A stretch of 64,000 nt of DNA from Halomonas beimenensis (GTDB lineage Bacteria; Pseudomonadota; Gammaproteobacteria; Pseudomonadales; Halomonadaceae), in NCBI RefSeq assembly GCF_002549795.1, contig NZ_CP021435.1:744001-808000 (forward strand), given 5' to 3'. Position numbers and translations under genes: made by a program. The notes below the pieces were generated by a model. That model was not told the DNA's origin. It worked only from the letters and a program-made list of their open reading frames with translations, and did not search any database. Numbering within the stretch: position 1 is the stretch's first letter; the number at the start of each line of letters is the position of its first letter. Of the stretch, positions 8,800 through 19,903 are shown in pieces.

Positions 8800-9008
8800 G
8801 CGTTCCTGTCTCCCTTGTTCTGTCGGGAATCGGCCTCGACGGAGGCGCTCTTGTCACGGTTCGGTCGTTCATCCTCGTCGGCGAAGGGCAGGTTGGCCGC
8901 TTCGTCGAAATCCTTCTTGCGTCGCTTCGAGTAGGCCCACCAGACGAGCCCCAGGAAGGCGACGATCAGGATGCCGGTGATGATGCCGCGAACGGTCCCG
9001 ATATCCAT
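8796..9008 (-). CDS. ccoQ: cbb3 oxidase small subunit CcoQ
   Basis: A 70-residue single-helix membrane protein: MDIGTVRGI start, a hydrophobic stretch at about residues 7-25 ending WWAYSKRRKKDFDEAANLPF, then a charged tail. The YSKRRKKDFDEAA segment is a recognisable CcoQ feature. The start at 9006-9008 lies 2 bp after ccoO, and the stop overlaps the ccoP start. CcoQ stabilises the complex, joining CcoP to CcoN-CcoO. Confidence 0.93.
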   Translation of the reverse strand: MDIGTVRGIITGILIVAFLGLVWWAYSKRRKKDFDEAANLPFADEDERPNRDKSASVEADSRQNKGDRNA

Positions 9009-9010
9009 GG

Positions 9011-9619
9011 TCAGCGCGTGTCCTTGAGCACGGTGCCGAGCTGTTGCAGGTAGGCCACCAGGGCAGTGATCTCTCGCTCGCCGCGGACCTCGTCGCGCGC
9101 GTTGGCGATCTGCTCGTCGGTGTAGGGCACGCCGAGGGTGCGCATGGCCCGCATCTTGTCGGCGATGTGCTCGCCGTCGAGGGTGTTCTCGAACAACCAG
9201 GGGTAGGCCGGCATCACCGACTCCGGCACCACGTCGCGCGGGTTGTACAGGTGGGCGCGGTGCCAGTCGTCGCTGTAGCGACCGCCGACCCGGGCCAGGT
9301 CCGGCCCGGTGCGCTTGGATCCCCACAGGAAGTTGTGCTCGTAGACGGACTCGCCGGCCACGCTGTAGTGGCCGTAGCGCTCGGTCTCGGCACGGAAGGG
9401 GCGGATCATCTGGGAGTGGCAGCCGACGCAGCCTTCGCGACGGTAGATGTCACGCCCGGCCAGTTCCAGGGCGGAGAGCGGCTTCAGGCCCTCCACCGGT
9501 TCGGTCGTCTGCTTCTGGAAGAACAGCGGCACGACCTCGGCCAGGCCGCCGAAGCTGATCACCACCAGGACCAGCACGGCGAGCAGGCCGACGTTCTTTT
9601 CGACAATCTCGTGTCTCAT
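9011..9619 (-). CDS. ccoO: cbb3 oxidase monoheme cytochrome c subunit CcoO
   Basis: A 202-residue protein with an N-terminal membrane anchor (about residues 10-33) and one heme c site CVGCH at residues 64-68, followed by [10 protein letters not shown] and, later, a predicted axial Met in MPAYPWL. This is the standard CcoO/FixO layout and length. It takes electrons from CcoP and feeds the CcoN heme-copper centre. It lies between ccoN (22 bp gap) and ccoQ (2 bp gap). Confidence 0.96.
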   Translation of the reverse strand: MRHEIVEKNVGLLAVLVLVVISFGGLAEVVPLFFQKQTTEPVEGLKPLSALELAGRDIYRREGCVGCHSQMIRPFRAETERYGHYSVAGESVYEHNFLWGSKRTGPDLARVGGRYSDDWHRAHLYNPRDVVPESVMPAYPWLFENTLDGEHIADKMRAMRTLGVPYTDEQIANARDEVRGEREITALVAYLQQLGTVLKDTR

Positions 9620-9641
9620 TGGTGTCTCGTTCCCTGTTGGC

Positions 9642-11066
<1,425 letters not shown>

Positions 11067-11107
11067 GTCAGGTTCCCATCGAACGCGGTTTGGGGGTGGC
11101 CCGCGGC

Positions 11108-11149
11108 ATTCTGCCCCGAGTCGACCTCCCGCAGGATGATGCAGGTCAA
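11108..11149 (-). promoter_or_regulatory. Anr/FNR-dependent promoter of ccoNOQP
   Basis: On the minus strand TTGAC-CTGC-ATCAT (11149-11136) matches the FNR consensus at 8 of 10 positions, and CAGAAT (11113-11108) is a plausible -10. A start seven bases past the -10 falls at 11101, putting the box centre exactly at -41.5 and leaving a 34-base leader before ccoN. Confidence 0.78.
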
Positions 11150-11229
11150 TAACCACCCGGGATTCTAGCGCAGGCATGCCATAAGCTGAACAAGTGAATC
11201 GCCGGATTCTGAACCAAGGGAGCCCGAAA

Positions 11230-11961
11230 TTGTCCGACCATTCTTCTCAATCTTTTCCTCTCATCTCCCTCGACTCCCTGGGGGCCAGGCTGCGTGATGG
11301 CGTCTCGGGAGCCTGGTCGATCGAGGGGCTCGGCCCCCTCGAGGTGGAGGGGGATGGCCGCGCCGGGAGACTGCTGCTGACCCATGGTGCCGGGGCTGGT
11401 CAGGACACGGCCTTCCTGAGAGGACTGCGCCGGGCCCTCGCCGACTCCGGGGTCCAGACGCTCGCCATCGAGTTCGCCTACCTGCGTCGGATGCGCGAGG
11501 AAGGCCGCCGCCGTCCCCCGCCCAGGGTCGATCACCTGGTCGAGGAACTGGCCCAATGGTGCGACAGCGTGTCGCATCATTGTCCCTCTCCCCTGTGGCT
11601 GGGGGGCAAGTCCATGGGGGGGCGGGTGGCCAGCCTGCTGGCGGCTCGGGATGGCGCCCCCGGCCTGGTGCTCTGCGGCTATCCCTTCCACCCGCCCCGC
11701 AAGCCGGACAGGCTGCGTCTCGACCACTGGCCGCGGCTGGATTGCCCGACCCTGGTGGTACAGGGCACGCGGGATCCCTTCGGCACGCGTGAGGAAGTGA
11801 GCGGTTACCCCCTGCCGGGCGTCGCCGAATTGCACTGGCTCGAGGACGGGGATCATGACTGGAAGCCTCGACGTGCCTCGGGACGGACACAGGAGGACCT
11901 CATCCGCGAGGGAGGGCGCTGGATCGCCGAGGCCATGGGACGCCATGGCAGTACCGCCTGA
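11230..11961 (+). CDS. Alpha/beta-fold hydrolase (KANL3/Tex30-like, COG3571)
   Basis: A 243-residue alpha/beta hydrolase with an LTHGAGAG oxyanion-loop region, nucleophile elbow GKSMGG (Ser), the acid in GTRDPFG and the base His in GDHDWKP. This order and the LCGYPFHPP stretch fit the COG3571 'predicted hydrolase of the alpha/beta superfamily'. The substrate is unknown. The TTG at 11230 is chosen because AAGGGAG lies seven bases upstream; a GTG at 11194 is the alternative and would add 12 residues. It is divergent from ccoN and followed by the tRNA operon promoter. Confidence 0.8.
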   Translation: MSDHSSQSFPLISLDSLGARLRDGVSGAWSIEGLGPLEVEGDGRAGRLLLTHGAGAGQDTAFLRGLRRALADSGVQTLAIEFAYLRRMREEGRRRPPPRVDHLVEELAQWCDSVSHHCPSPLWLGGKSMGGRVASLLAARDGAPGLVLCGYPFHPPRKPDRLRLDHWPRLDCPTLVVQGTRDPFGTREEVSGYPLPGVAELHWLEDGDHDWKPRRASGRTQEDLIREGGRWIAEAMGRHGSTA

Positions 11962-12030
11962 ATCGGCCAAGTGGATGAATGGCCTGTGGTTCTCTTGCCG
12001 GGACGAAATGGGGCGGGATGAAAAAACGCG

Positions 12031-12058
12031 TTGACAATGCCGCCGGCCCCTGTAGAAT
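12031..12058 (+). promoter_or_regulatory. Sigma-70 promoter of the tRNA Val/Asp operon
   Basis: A perfect TTGACA (12031-12036), a 16-base spacer and TAGAAT (12053-12058) lie just ahead of the first tRNA, with a GC-rich discriminator typical of stable RNA promoters under stringent control. Confidence 0.85.
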
Positions 12059-12076
12059 GCAGCGCCACGTGACCGG

Positions 12077-12152
12077 GGGTGGTTAGCTCAGCCGGGAGAG
12101 CACCAGCCTTACAAGCTGGGGGTCACAGGTTCGATCCCTGTACCACCCACCA
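12077..12152 (+). tRNA. tRNA-Val (anticodon TAC)
   Basis: A 76-base cloverleaf with acceptor GGGTGGT pairing ACCACCC, D arm AGCTCAG, anticodon stem CCAGC/GCTGG around CTTACAA, GGTTCGATCC T arm, and an encoded CCA. The anticodon TAC reads valine codons. First gene of a five-tRNA operon. Confidence 0.97.
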
Positions 12153-12192
12153 TTGCCCTGCAATGGCCCGATCATGTCGCAGAAACGAGTGC

Positions 12193-12269
12193 GGACCGGT
12201 AGTTCAGTTGGTTAGAATGCCGGCCTGTCACGCCGGAGGTCGCGGGTTCGAGTCCCGTCCGGTCCGCCA
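12193..12269 (+). tRNA. tRNA-Asp (anticodon GTC), copy 1
   Basis: A 77-base cloverleaf: acceptor GGACCGG/CCGGTCC, discriminator G and encoded CCA, with anticodon loop CTGTCAC giving GTC. Two further copies in this operon appear identical through the mature region. Confidence 0.97.
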
Positions 12270-12295
12270 GCGTTTCCTGCACCGCATCATCTTGC

Positions 12296-12372
12296 GGACC
12301 GGTAGTTCAGTTGGTTAGAATGCCGGCCTGTCACGCCGGAGGTCGCGGGTTCGAGTCCCGTCCGGTCCGCCA
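12296..12372 (+). tRNA. tRNA-Asp (anticodon GTC), copy 2
   Basis: Same 77-base sequence as copy 1, separated from it by 26 bases, including the discriminator G and encoded CCA. Two bases upstream (GC) are also shared, suggesting the duplication included a short flank. Confidence 0.97.
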
Positions 12373-12403
12373 CGATGACGCACACAATCGATGCAGTACG
12401 CGT

Positions 12404-12480
12404 GGGCGATTAGCTCAGTTGGTTAGAGCACCAGCCTCACATGCTGGGGGTCACTGGTTCGAGTCCAGTATCGCCCACCA
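12404..12480 (+). tRNA. tRNA-Val (anticodon CAC)
   Basis: A 77-base cloverleaf with acceptor GGGCGAT/ATCGCCC, anticodon stem CCAGC/GCTGG around CTCACAT (CAC), and encoded CCA. It complements the TAC isoacceptor at the head of the operon. The CAC anticodon reads GUG, a heavily used codon in this GC-rich DNA. Confidence 0.96.
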
Positions 12481-12483
12481 CGC

Positions 12484-12560
12484 GGACCGGTAGTTCAGTT
12501 GGTTAGAATGCCGGCCTGTCACGCCGGAGGTCGCGGGTTCGAGTCCCGTCCGGTCCGCCA
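12484..12560 (+). tRNA. tRNA-Asp (anticodon GTC), copy 3
   Basis: Third copy of the same tRNA-Asp, only three bases after tRNA-Val(CAC), with encoded CCA. It is the last gene before the operon terminator. Confidence 0.97.
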
Positions 12561-12579
12561 TCTGCAAAGCGAATTCCCG

Positions 12580-12608
12580 GCCCCGAGTCTCAAGACTCGG
12601 GGCTTTTT
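12580..12608 (+). terminator. Rho-independent terminator of the tRNA operon
   Basis: A perfect ten-base GC-rich stem (GCCCCGAGTC / GACTCGGGGC) with loop TCAA is followed directly by TTTTT at 12604-12608, 19 bases after the last tRNA. Confidence 0.95.
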
Positions 12609-12701
12609 CGTGTGGTTGACTTCCTCTTGGGCTTTACGTTTCGCGAACGGCTATCATACAGTTGTTTGAATTCTGGACGCCCGAGAGCGAGGAGCTTGAC
12701 C

Positions 12702-14714
12702 GTGACCGATTTCCCCCACCTGTTCCGTCCCCTGGCACTGGGACCGCTGACGTTGCCCAATCGGGTGCTGATGGGGTCGATGCACACCAACCTGGAGGAG
12801 CTTCCCGACGGCCTCGATCGCCTGGCGGCCTTCTACGCCGAGCGAGCTCGGGAAGGCGTGGCGCTGATCGTCACCGGCGGCATCGCGCCCAACCCCGAGG
12901 GGGCGGTCGCCGAGGGCGCGATGACCCTGGAGCGCCCCGAGCAGGTGGCAGGCCATCGGCGGGTGACCGGAGCCGTGCACGCCGAGGGCGGCCATATCTG
13001 CCTGCAGATCCTGCATGCCGGTCGCTACGCCTACGCCGCCGAGCCGGTGGCACCCTCGCCGCTGAGGGCTCCCATCAACCCCAGCACGCCTCGGGAACTG
13101 ACCGCGGACGAGGTCGAGCGGACCATCGACGACTTCGTGCGCTGCGCGAGCCTGGCCCGGGAGGCCGGCTACGACGGCGTCGAGGTGATGGGTTCCGAGG
13201 GCTATCTCATCAACCAGTTCGTCTGCCGGCGCACCAACCACCGCCAGGACGCCTGGGGTGGCGGCTTCGAGCGACGCATCCGCTTCCCGGTGGAGATCGT
13301 GCGGCGGATACGCGAGGCCCTGGGGCCGGATTTCCTGATCATCTTCCGGTTGTCGATGATCGACCTGGTGGAGGAGGGCAGCACCCAGGACGAGGTGGTC
13401 GCCCTGGGGCGGGCCATGGCGGCCGCGGGCGCCGATGTCATCAACACCGGCATCGGCTGGCACGAGGCCAGGGTGCCCACCATCGTCACCAGCGTTCCCC
13501 GGGCCGCGTTCAGCGAGGTCACCCGGCGCATGAAGGCCGAGCTCGACGTGCCCCTGGTCGCCACCAACCGCATCAACATGCCCGAGGTGGCCGAGCGGCT
13601 TCTGGCCGAAGGACATGCCGACCTGGTGTCCATGGCCCGGCCCTTCCTGGCCGACCCCGCCTGGGTGACCAAGGCCCGCGAGGGCCGGCCCCAGGAGATC
13701 AACACCTGCATCGCCTGCAACCAGGCCTGCCTGGATCACACCTTCCAGGGCAAGCTGACCTCCTGCCTGGTCAATCCCCGGGCCTGTCACGAGACCGAGC
13801 TGGTCGTCGCCCCGGCCGCCGAGTCGCGGGCCATCGCCGTGGTGGGGGGCGGCCCGGCCGGGCTCGCCGCGGCCGTCACCGCCGCCCGGCGTGGCCATGC
13901 CGTGACCCTCTTCGAGCGCCAGTCGGCGCTCGGCGGCCAGTTCAACTATGCTCGGCGAATCCCCGGCAAGGAGGAGTTCGACGAGACCCTGCGCTACTTC
14001 CGGGTGATGCTGGACAAGCATGGCGTCCGGGTCCGCCTGGGGAGCGAGCCCGGCCTGCACGAGCTCCGGGACTTCGACGAGGTGATCCTGGCCACCGGAG
14101 TGCGCCCGCGCAAGCTCGACCTGCCGGGGATCGAGCATCCCAAGGTGCTCGCCTATCCGACGGCCATCCTGCATCCCGAGCGGGTCGGGCCGAGGGTGGC
14201 CATCATCGGCGCCGGCGGCATCGGCTTCGACGTGGCGGAGCTGCTCACCCATGTCGGCCATCCGGCCCTGGATATCCAGGCCTGGTGCGACGAATGGGGC
14301 GTGGATCTGGCGGTGAGCACGCCGGGCGGGCTGCGCGAACCCGAGCGTCCGCCGGTGCCGCGCCGGGTGACCCTGCTGCAGCGCAAGGCCTCCAAGCCCG
14401 GCAAGGGGCTCGGCGTCACCACTGGCTGGGTCCATCGGGCATCACTGCGCCATCGTGGGGTCGAGGCCCTGGCCGGCTGCGAGTACATGGGCATCGACGA
14501 CGCGGGCCTGCACATCCGGATCGACGGCGAGCCCCGGCTGCTCGAGGTCGACTCGGTGGTGATCTGCGCTGGCCAGGTATCGGTACGTGACTGGCTCGAG
14601 CCGCTGCGCGAGGCCGGCGTCTCGGTGCATATCATCGGCGGCGCCGATGAGGCCGCCGAGCTCGACGCCAAGCGGGCCATCGACCAGGGAACCCGGCTCG
14701 CGGCCGCCCTCTAA
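12702..14714 (+). CDS. fadH: NADPH-dependent 2,4-dienoyl-CoA reductase
   Basis: A 670-residue flavin and iron-sulfur enzyme that reduces 2,4-dienoyl-CoA during beta-oxidation of unsaturated fatty acids. The N-terminal Old Yellow Enzyme-type TIM barrel is followed by a Cys cluster (CIACNQAC, then TSCLVNPRAC) for [4Fe-4S], then a Rossmann FAD/NADPH region with VVGGGPAGLAAA and IIGAGGIGFDVAE. The GTG at 12702 is chosen because GAGGAG lies eight bases upstream and gives the length of E. coli FadH (672). An ATG at 12612 would place the start next to the tRNA terminator. TATCAT at 12652-12657 is a possible -10. Confidence 0.95.
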   Translation: MTDFPHLFRPLALGPLTLPNRVLMGSMHTNLEELPDGLDRLAAFYAERAREGVALIVTGGIAPNPEGAVAEGAMTLERPEQVAGHRRVTGAVHAEGGHICLQILHAGRYAYAAEPVAPSPLRAPINPSTPRELTADEVERTIDDFVRCASLAREAGYDGVEVMGSEGYLINQFVCRRTNHRQDAWGGGFERRIRFPVEIVRRIREALGPDFLIIFRLSMIDLVEEGSTQDEVVALGRAMAAAGADVINTGIGWHEARVPTIVTSVPRAAFSEVTRRMKAELDVPLVATNRINMPEVAERLLAEGHADLVSMARPFLADPAWVTKAREGRPQEINTCIACNQACLDHTFQGKLTSCLVNPRACHETELVVAPAAESRAIAVVGGGPAGLAAAVTAARRGHAVTLFERQSALGGQFNYARRIPGKEEFDETLRYFRVMLDKHGVRVRLGSEPGLHELRDFDEVILATGVRPRKLDLPGIEHPKVLAYPTAILHPERVGPRVAIIGAGGIGFDVAELLTHVGHPALDIQAWCDEWGVDLAVSTPGGLREPERPPVPRRVTLLQRKASKPGKGLGVTTGWVHRASLRHRGVEALAGCEYMGIDDAGLHIRIDGEPRLLEVDSVVICAGQVSVRDWLEPLREAGVSVHIIGGADEAAELDAKRAIDQGTRLAAAL

Positions 14715-14716
14715 TG

Positions 14717-14746
14717 CGCCCGGCCCGGCTCCTCGCCGGTCGGGCG
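14717..14746 (+). terminator. Likely terminator after fadH
   Basis: CGCCCG (14717-14722) and CGGGCG (14741-14746) close a long hairpin with an inner CGGC/GCCG stem two bases after the fadH stop. A pyrimidine-rich but interrupted T stretch follows later (CTCCCTCCTTCTTTCTC), so this is a weak terminator. Confidence 0.45.
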
Positions 14747-14995
14747 GGGCCGGCCCTCCCTCCTTCTTTCTCACCTGCCGCCTCGCCCGCGTCCGCCCCC
14801 GCCGGGACCGGGCATGACAATTTGCACAGTTGATAACGAACCGGCGACCACCTTCGGGGTTCATAGGAATTAGTAGCATGATGCGTTGAAGGCGAGAGCC
14901 CCCCTGGTCCGGTTGGGCTGACTACGCTGAAGCTACCGATCCCGGCTGGCAGGCTGGTCCGTCAGGCCGGAGCTCCGGGCTTTAAGGAGGCATCC

Positions 14996-16918
14996 ATGAG
15001 CATCTTCGATCATGTGCAGAACCGCTATGAACGTATCCAGCAGGAGGAGATGAGCCTGCAGGAGTATCTGGAACTCTGCCGTGAGGACCCCTCGGCCTAT
15101 GCCAGCGCGGCCGAGCGCATGCTGGAGGCCATCGGCGAGCCCGATGTCATCGACACGGCCAAGGATCCTCGCCTGTCGCGGATCTTCTCCAACAAGGTCA
15201 TCCGCCGCTACCCGGCCTTCTCCGAGTTCTATGGCATGGAGGAGGCGATCGAGCAGATCGTCGCCTACTTCCGTCATGCCGCCCAGGGGCTGGAGGAGAA
15301 GAAGCAGATCCTCTACCTGCTCGGTCCGGTGGGGGGCGGCAAGTCGTCCCTGGCCGAGCGCCTCAAGCTGCTGATGGAGCATATCCCCTTCTACGCGATC
15401 AAGGGCTCGCCGGTGCAGGAATCGCCGCTCGGCCTGTTCTCGCCCGAGCACGACGGCGAGCTGCTGGAGAAGGAGTACGGCATTCCCCAGCGCTATCTGA
15501 AGAGCGTGATGTCGCCCTGGGCGGCCAAGCGACTCAAGGAGTATGGCGGGGACATCACCCAGTTCCGGGTGGTGCGCCTCTACCCGTCGCGGCTCAACCA
15601 GATCGCCGTCTCCAAGACGGAGCCCGGTGACGAGAACAACCAGGACATCTCCTCGCTGGTCGGCAAGGTCGACATTCGCCAGCTGGAGCTCTATTCCCAG
15701 GACGACCCGGACGCCTACAGCTTCTCCGGCGGCCTGTGCAAGGCGAACCAGGGCCTGATGGAGTTCGTCGAGATGTTCAAGGCGCCGATCAAGGTGCTGC
15801 ATCCGCTGCTGACCGCCACCCAGGAGGGCAACTACAACCCCACCGAGGGCATGGGCGCGATCCCCTTCGACGGCGTCGTGCTGGCGCACTCCAACGAGAG
15901 CGAGTGGCAGACCTTCCGCAACAATCGCAACAACGAGGCCTTCCTCGACCGGGTCTACATCGTCAAGGTGCCCTATTGCCTGCGGGTGACCGAGGAGATC
16001 AACATCTACAAGAAACTGCTCGAGCACTCCTCGCTGGCCGAGGCGCCCTGCGCGCCGGACACCCTGCGGATGCTGGCGCAGTTCTCGGTGTTGTCGCGGC
16101 TCAAGGAGCCGGAGAACTCCAGCATCTATTCCAAGATGCGGGTCTATGACGGCGAGAATCTCAAGGATACCGATCCCAAGGCCAAGTCGATCCAGGAGTA
16201 TCGGGATGCCGCCGGGGTCGACGAGGGGATGGACGGGCTCTCCACCCGTTTCGCCTTCAAGATCCTGGCCAAGGTCTTCAACTTCGACAACCACGAGGTG
16301 GCGGCCAATCCCGTGCACCTGCTCTACGTCCTCGAGCAGCGCCTCGAGCAGGAGCAGCTGCCCAAGGAGACCTTCGAGCGCTACCTGCGCTTCATCAAGG
16401 AGTTCCTGGCCCCGCGCTACGTGGACTTCATCGGCAAGGAGATCCAGACGGCCTACCTCGAGTCCTACTCCGAGTACGGCCAGAACATCTTCGATCGCTA
16501 CGTCACCTATGCCGACTTCTGGATCCAGGACCAGGAGTACCGGGACCCGGAGACCGGCGAGCTCTTCGATCGCCAGTCCCTGAACGAGGAGCTGGAGAAG
16601 ATCGAGAAACCGGCCGGCATCTCCAATCCCAAGGACTTCCGACACGAGGTGGTGAACTTCGTGCTGCGGGCCCGGGCCCAGAACAACGGCATGAACCCGA
16701 GCTGGCAGTCCTACGAGAAGCTGCGCGGCGTGATCGAGCACAAGATGTTCGCCAACACCGAGGAGCTGTTGCCGGTGATCTCGTTCAATGCCAAGGCGTC
16801 GACGGCGGATCAGAAGAAGCACGAGGACTTCGTGGCCCGCATGGTCGAGCGTGGCTACACCGAGAAGCAGGTGCGCCTGCTCTCCGAGTGGTACCTGAGG
16901 GTGCGCAAGTCGCAATAG
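14996..16918 (+). CDS. prkA: PrkA/YeaG stress serine protein kinase
   Basis: A 640-residue AAA+-like protein of the PrkA family. The P-loop GPVGGGKS lies at residues 110-117, the N-terminal AAA domain is complete, and a kinase-like C-terminal region follows. AAGGAGG sits eight bases upstream of the ATG. In E. coli the homologue (yeaG) is induced by starvation and general stress through sigma-S; PrkA proteins have been described as protein kinases and, in Bacillus, as AAA+ proteases, so the exact activity is open. It heads the prkA-yeaH-spoVR set. A CTACGCT at 14922-14928 resembles a sigma-S-type -10 but without a clear -35. Confidence 0.94.
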   Translation: MSIFDHVQNRYERIQQEEMSLQEYLELCREDPSAYASAAERMLEAIGEPDVIDTAKDPRLSRIFSNKVIRRYPAFSEFYGMEEAIEQIVAYFRHAAQGLEEKKQILYLLGPVGGGKSSLAERLKLLMEHIPFYAIKGSPVQESPLGLFSPEHDGELLEKEYGIPQRYLKSVMSPWAAKRLKEYGGDITQFRVVRLYPSRLNQIAVSKTEPGDENNQDISSLVGKVDIRQLELYSQDDPDAYSFSGGLCKANQGLMEFVEMFKAPIKVLHPLLTATQEGNYNPTEGMGAIPFDGVVLAHSNESEWQTFRNNRNNEAFLDRVYIVKVPYCLRVTEEINIYKKLLEHSSLAEAPCAPDTLRMLAQFSVLSRLKEPENSSIYSKMRVYDGENLKDTDPKAKSIQEYRDAAGVDEGMDGLSTRFAFKILAKVFNFDNHEVAANPVHLLYVLEQRLEQEQLPKETFERYLRFIKEFLAPRYVDFIGKEIQTAYLESYSEYGQNIFDRYVTYADFWIQDQEYRDPETGELFDRQSLNEELEKIEKPAGISNPKDFRHEVVNFVLRARAQNNGMNPSWQSYEKLRGVIEHKMFANTEELLPVISFNAKASTADQKKHEDFVARMVERGYTEKQVRLLSEWYLRVRKSQ

Positions 16919-16985
16919 CCCTCCGGGGCGTGACGGGGCGGCCTTCGCCGCTCCGTCCCCGCGAGTTGCAGCCAAGGAGGTCCGC

Positions 16986-18269
16986 ATGACCTACTTCATC
17001 GATCGCCGTGCCAATGCCAAGCACAAGAGCGCGGTCAATCGCCAGCGGTTCCTCGATCGCTATCGCACCCACATCAAGCGTTCCGTCGAGGAGGCGGTCA
17101 ATCGGCGCTCCATCACCGACATGGAGCGTGGCGAGAAGGTGTCGATTCCCACCCGGGACATCTCCGAACCGGTCTTCCAGCATGGACCGGGCGGCAAACG
17201 CACCATCGTCGCGCCCGGCAACAAGGAATTCGTCGAGGGAGATCGGCTGCGTCGTCCAGGCGGCGGAGGCGGAGGCGGCGCCGGCGAGGGAGGCGCCTCC
17301 AACCAGGGCGAGGGCATGGACGAGTTCGCCTTCACCCTCTCCCGGGAGGAATTCCTCGACTTCGTCTTCGACGGCCTGGAGCTGCCGCACCTGGAGCGCA
17401 AGAACCTCGTGGACCTCGACGAGGTCCGTCCGGTGCGGGCGGGCTTCACCCGGGAGGGGGTGCCGGCGCGAATCAACATCGTGCGCTCCATGCGCGAGGC
17501 TCATGCCCGGCGTATCGCCATGCGCGGGCCCATTCGCCGCGCCCTGCGCGAGGCACGCGAGGCGCTGGAGGCCGAGGAGCGCAAGGATCCCGTGTTGCGC
17601 AACCCCGCGCGCATCAGCGAGCTCAAGGCGGAGATCGAGCGACTCAAGCAGCGCCTGGAGGCGGTGCCCTTCATCGACACCTACGACCTGCGCTACAACA
17701 ACCTGGTCAACCAGCCCCAGCCCTCCAGCAAGGCGGTGATGTTCTGCGTCATGGACGTCTCCGGCTCCATGACCCAGGCCCACAAGGACATCGCCAAGCG
17801 CTTCTTCCTGCTGCTCTATCTCTTCCTCGAGCGCAACTACGAGAAGGTCGAGCTGGTCTTCGTGCGCCATCACACCGCCGCCAAGGAGGTCGACGAGGAG
17901 GAGTTCTTCTACTCCCGGGAAACCGGCGGGACCATCGTCTCCAGCGCCCTGACCCTGGTCGACGAGATCATCCGCGACCGCTACCCGCCGACCCAGTGGA
18001 ATCTCTATGTCGCCCAGGCCTCGGACGGCGACAACTGGGACGATGACTCCCTGACCTGCCGCGATCTGCTGGCCAACGCCTTGATGCCGCGGCTGCAGTA
18101 CTTCACCTATGTGGAGATCACGCCCCATGCCCACCAGGCGCTGTGGGAGGAATACGAACGGGTGGAGGCCGAGTATCCGGACCGTTTCGCCATGCGCCAG
18201 ATCGTCGAGGCCGGCGACATCTACCCGGTGTTCCGCGAGTTGTTCCGGCGCCGCTCCGCCCAGCAGTGA
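16986..18269 (+). CDS. yeaH: YeaH/YhbH family protein (DUF444) with von Willebrand-type domain
   Basis: A 427-residue protein typically found between prkA and spoVR. A central Gly-rich low-complexity linker ([11 protein letters not shown], about residues 90-102) precedes a conserved core with [13 protein letters not shown], a MIDAS-like DxSxS metal site, and later [22 protein letters not shown] lies five bases upstream of the ATG. The role is not established; it is needed with PrkA and SpoVR homologues in stress survival or sporulation contexts. Gap to prkA 67 bp, to spoVR 20 bp, all on one strand. Confidence 0.93.
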   Translation: MTYFIDRRANAKHKSAVNRQRFLDRYRTHIKRSVEEAVNRRSITDMERGEKVSIPTRDISEPVFQHGPGGKRTIVAPGNKEFVEGDRLRRPGGGGGGGAGEGGASNQGEGMDEFAFTLSREEFLDFVFDGLELPHLERKNLVDLDEVRPVRAGFTREGVPARINIVRSMREAHARRIAMRGPIRRALREAREALEAEERKDPVLRNPARISELKAEIERLKQRLEAVPFIDTYDLRYNNLVNQPQPSSKAVMFCVMDVSGSMTQAHKDIAKRFFLLLYLFLERNYEKVELVFVRHHTAAKEVDEEEFFYSRETGGTIVSSALTLVDEIIRDRYPPTQWNLYVAQASDGDNWDDDSLTCRDLLANALMPRLQYFTYVEITPHAHQALWEEYERVEAEYPDRFAMRQIVEAGDIYPVFRELFRRRSAQQ

Positions 18270-18289
18270 GGCGGGGCCAAGGAGGCAGC

Positions 18290-19843
18290 ATGACCCAACG
18301 CAAGCCCATCGCCAGCGGTTCCGACTGGAACTTCGAGCTCCTCGAGCGGTTCGAGACCGAGATCGCCCGGCTCGCCGACGAGTATCGCCTGGACACCTAC
18401 CCCAACCAGATCGAGATCATCACCTCCGAGCAGATGATGGATGCCTATGCCAGCGTGGGGATGCCGGTGGGCTACCATCACTGGTCCTTCGGCAAGCAGT
18501 TCCTGGCCGTGGAGCAGGCCTATCGCCGGGGCCAGATGGGGCTGGCCTACGAACTGGTCATCAACTCCGATCCCTGCATCGCCTACCTCATGGAGGAGAA
18601 CACCTTGATGATGCAGGTGCTGGTGATGGCCCACGCCTGCTATGGCCACAACTCCTTCTTCAAGGGCAACTACCTGTTCCGCACCTGGACCGACGCCGGC
18701 TCCATCGTCGACTACCTGCTGTTCGCCCGGCGCTACATCGCCGAGTGCGAGGAGCGTCACGGCGTCGCCGCCGTGGAGCAGCTGCTGGATGCCTGCCACG
18801 CCCTGCAGAACTACGGGGTCGACCGCTACAAGCGGCCCTCCCCAGTATCCGCCGAGGAAGAGGCGCGTCGCCAGAAGGAGCGGGAGGCCTACCTCCAGGC
18901 GCAGGTCAACACCCTGTGGCGGACCATCCCCGGGCGGCCCCGCGTGGACGGCCAGGACGAGCTGGCCGACGACGAGGATCCCCTGGGCCTGCATGCCGGG
19001 GGGCGCTACCCGCCCGAGCCCCAGGAGAACCTGCTCTACTTCATCGAGAAGAACGCGCCGCTGCTGGCGCCCTGGCAGCGCGAGGTGGTGCGCATCGTGC
19101 GCAAGCTCGCCCAGTACTTCTATCCCCAGCGCCAGACCCAGGTCATGAACGAAGGCTGGGCGACCTTCTGGCACTACACCCTGATGCACCGGCTGTTCGA
19201 CGAGGGGCTGGTGGACGAGGGCGTGATCCTGGAGTTCCTGCAGTCCCACACCGCGGTGGTCCAGCAGCCGCCCTTCGACAGCCCTCACTACAACGGCATC
19301 AACCCCTATGCCCTGGGGTTCGCCATGTTCACCGACCTGCGACGCATCTGCGAGCATCCCACCGAGGAAGACCGTCGCTGGTTCCCGGACACCGCCGGCA
19401 GCGACTGGCTGGACACGCTGCATTTCGCCATGCGCAACTTCAAGGACGAGTCCTTCATCCAGCAGTACCTGTCGCCCAAGGTGATCCGCGACCTCAAGCT
19501 GTTCATGGTGCTCGACGACGACCAGGACGAGATGCTCGAGGTCACGGCCATCCACGATGATCGTGGCTACCAGCGCATCCGCGAGGGCCTGGCCACCCAG
19601 TACGCCCTCTCGGTGCGCGAGCCCAATATCCAGATCTGGTCCGCCGACATCCGCGGCGATCGTTCCCTGACCCTGCGGCATGTCCAGGACAGCCGCCGGC
19701 CCCTGGCGCGTAGCGTCTACCCGGTGATGCGCCATCTGCATCAGCTCTGGGGGTTCCCGGTCAAGCTCGAGTCCATGGAGGGCGACGAGGTGGTCCGTCG
19801 CTACCACTGGCCGCTGCCGGAGGACGAGCAGCGAGACGATTGA
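18290..19843 (+). CDS. ycgB: SpoVR/YcgB family protein
   Basis: A 517-residue soluble protein matching the SpoVR family in length and motifs (SDWNFELLERFE, MPVGYHHWSFGK, HACYGHNSFFK, MNEGWATFWHY). The HxxxH- and E-containing stretches look like a metal site, but no activity is established. The ATG at 18290 is preceded by GGAGG and gives the family's usual start; an upstream in-frame ATG overlaps yeaH. Third gene of the PrkA stress operon; a strong hairpin follows. Confidence 0.93.
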   Translation: MTQRKPIASGSDWNFELLERFETEIARLADEYRLDTYPNQIEIITSEQMMDAYASVGMPVGYHHWSFGKQFLAVEQAYRRGQMGLAYELVINSDPCIAYLMEENTLMMQVLVMAHACYGHNSFFKGNYLFRTWTDAGSIVDYLLFARRYIAECEERHGVAAVEQLLDACHALQNYGVDRYKRPSPVSAEEEARRQKEREAYLQAQVNTLWRTIPGRPRVDGQDELADDEDPLGLHAGGRYPPEPQENLLYFIEKNAPLLAPWQREVVRIVRKLAQYFYPQRQTQVMNEGWATFWHYTLMHRLFDEGLVDEGVILEFLQSHTAVVQQPPFDSPHYNGINPYALGFAMFTDLRRICEHPTEEDRRWFPDTAGSDWLDTLHFAMRNFKDESFIQQYLSPKVIRDLKLFMVLDDDQDEMLEVTAIHDDRGYQRIREGLATQYALSVREPNIQIWSADIRGDRSLTLRHVQDSRRPLARSVYPVMRHLHQLWGFPVKLESMEGDEVVRRYHWPLPEDEQRDD

Positions 19844-19857
19844 GGGGGCGGAAACGG

Positions 19858-19889
19858 CGACGGCCCGCACCGGGAGGTGCGGGCCGTCG
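19858..19889. terminator. Bidirectional hairpin between ycgB and the HiPIP gene
   Basis: A perfect 14-base stem (starting CGACGGCCCGCACC) with loop GGGA lies between two converging genes. T tracts are weak on both sides, but its strength and position fit a shared terminator. Confidence 0.7.
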
Positions 19890-19903
19890 TCCTGATGGGG
19901 GTG

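Noticed and set aside
12616-12657. TTGACT with TATCAT as the fadH promoter
   Set aside because: The spacing is 30 bases, too long for sigma-70; TATCAT alone is kept as a possible -10.
12612-12701. Upstream ATG extension of fadH
   Set aside because: It would start inside the tRNA operon terminator area and lacks a ribosome site; the GTG at 12702 gives family length.
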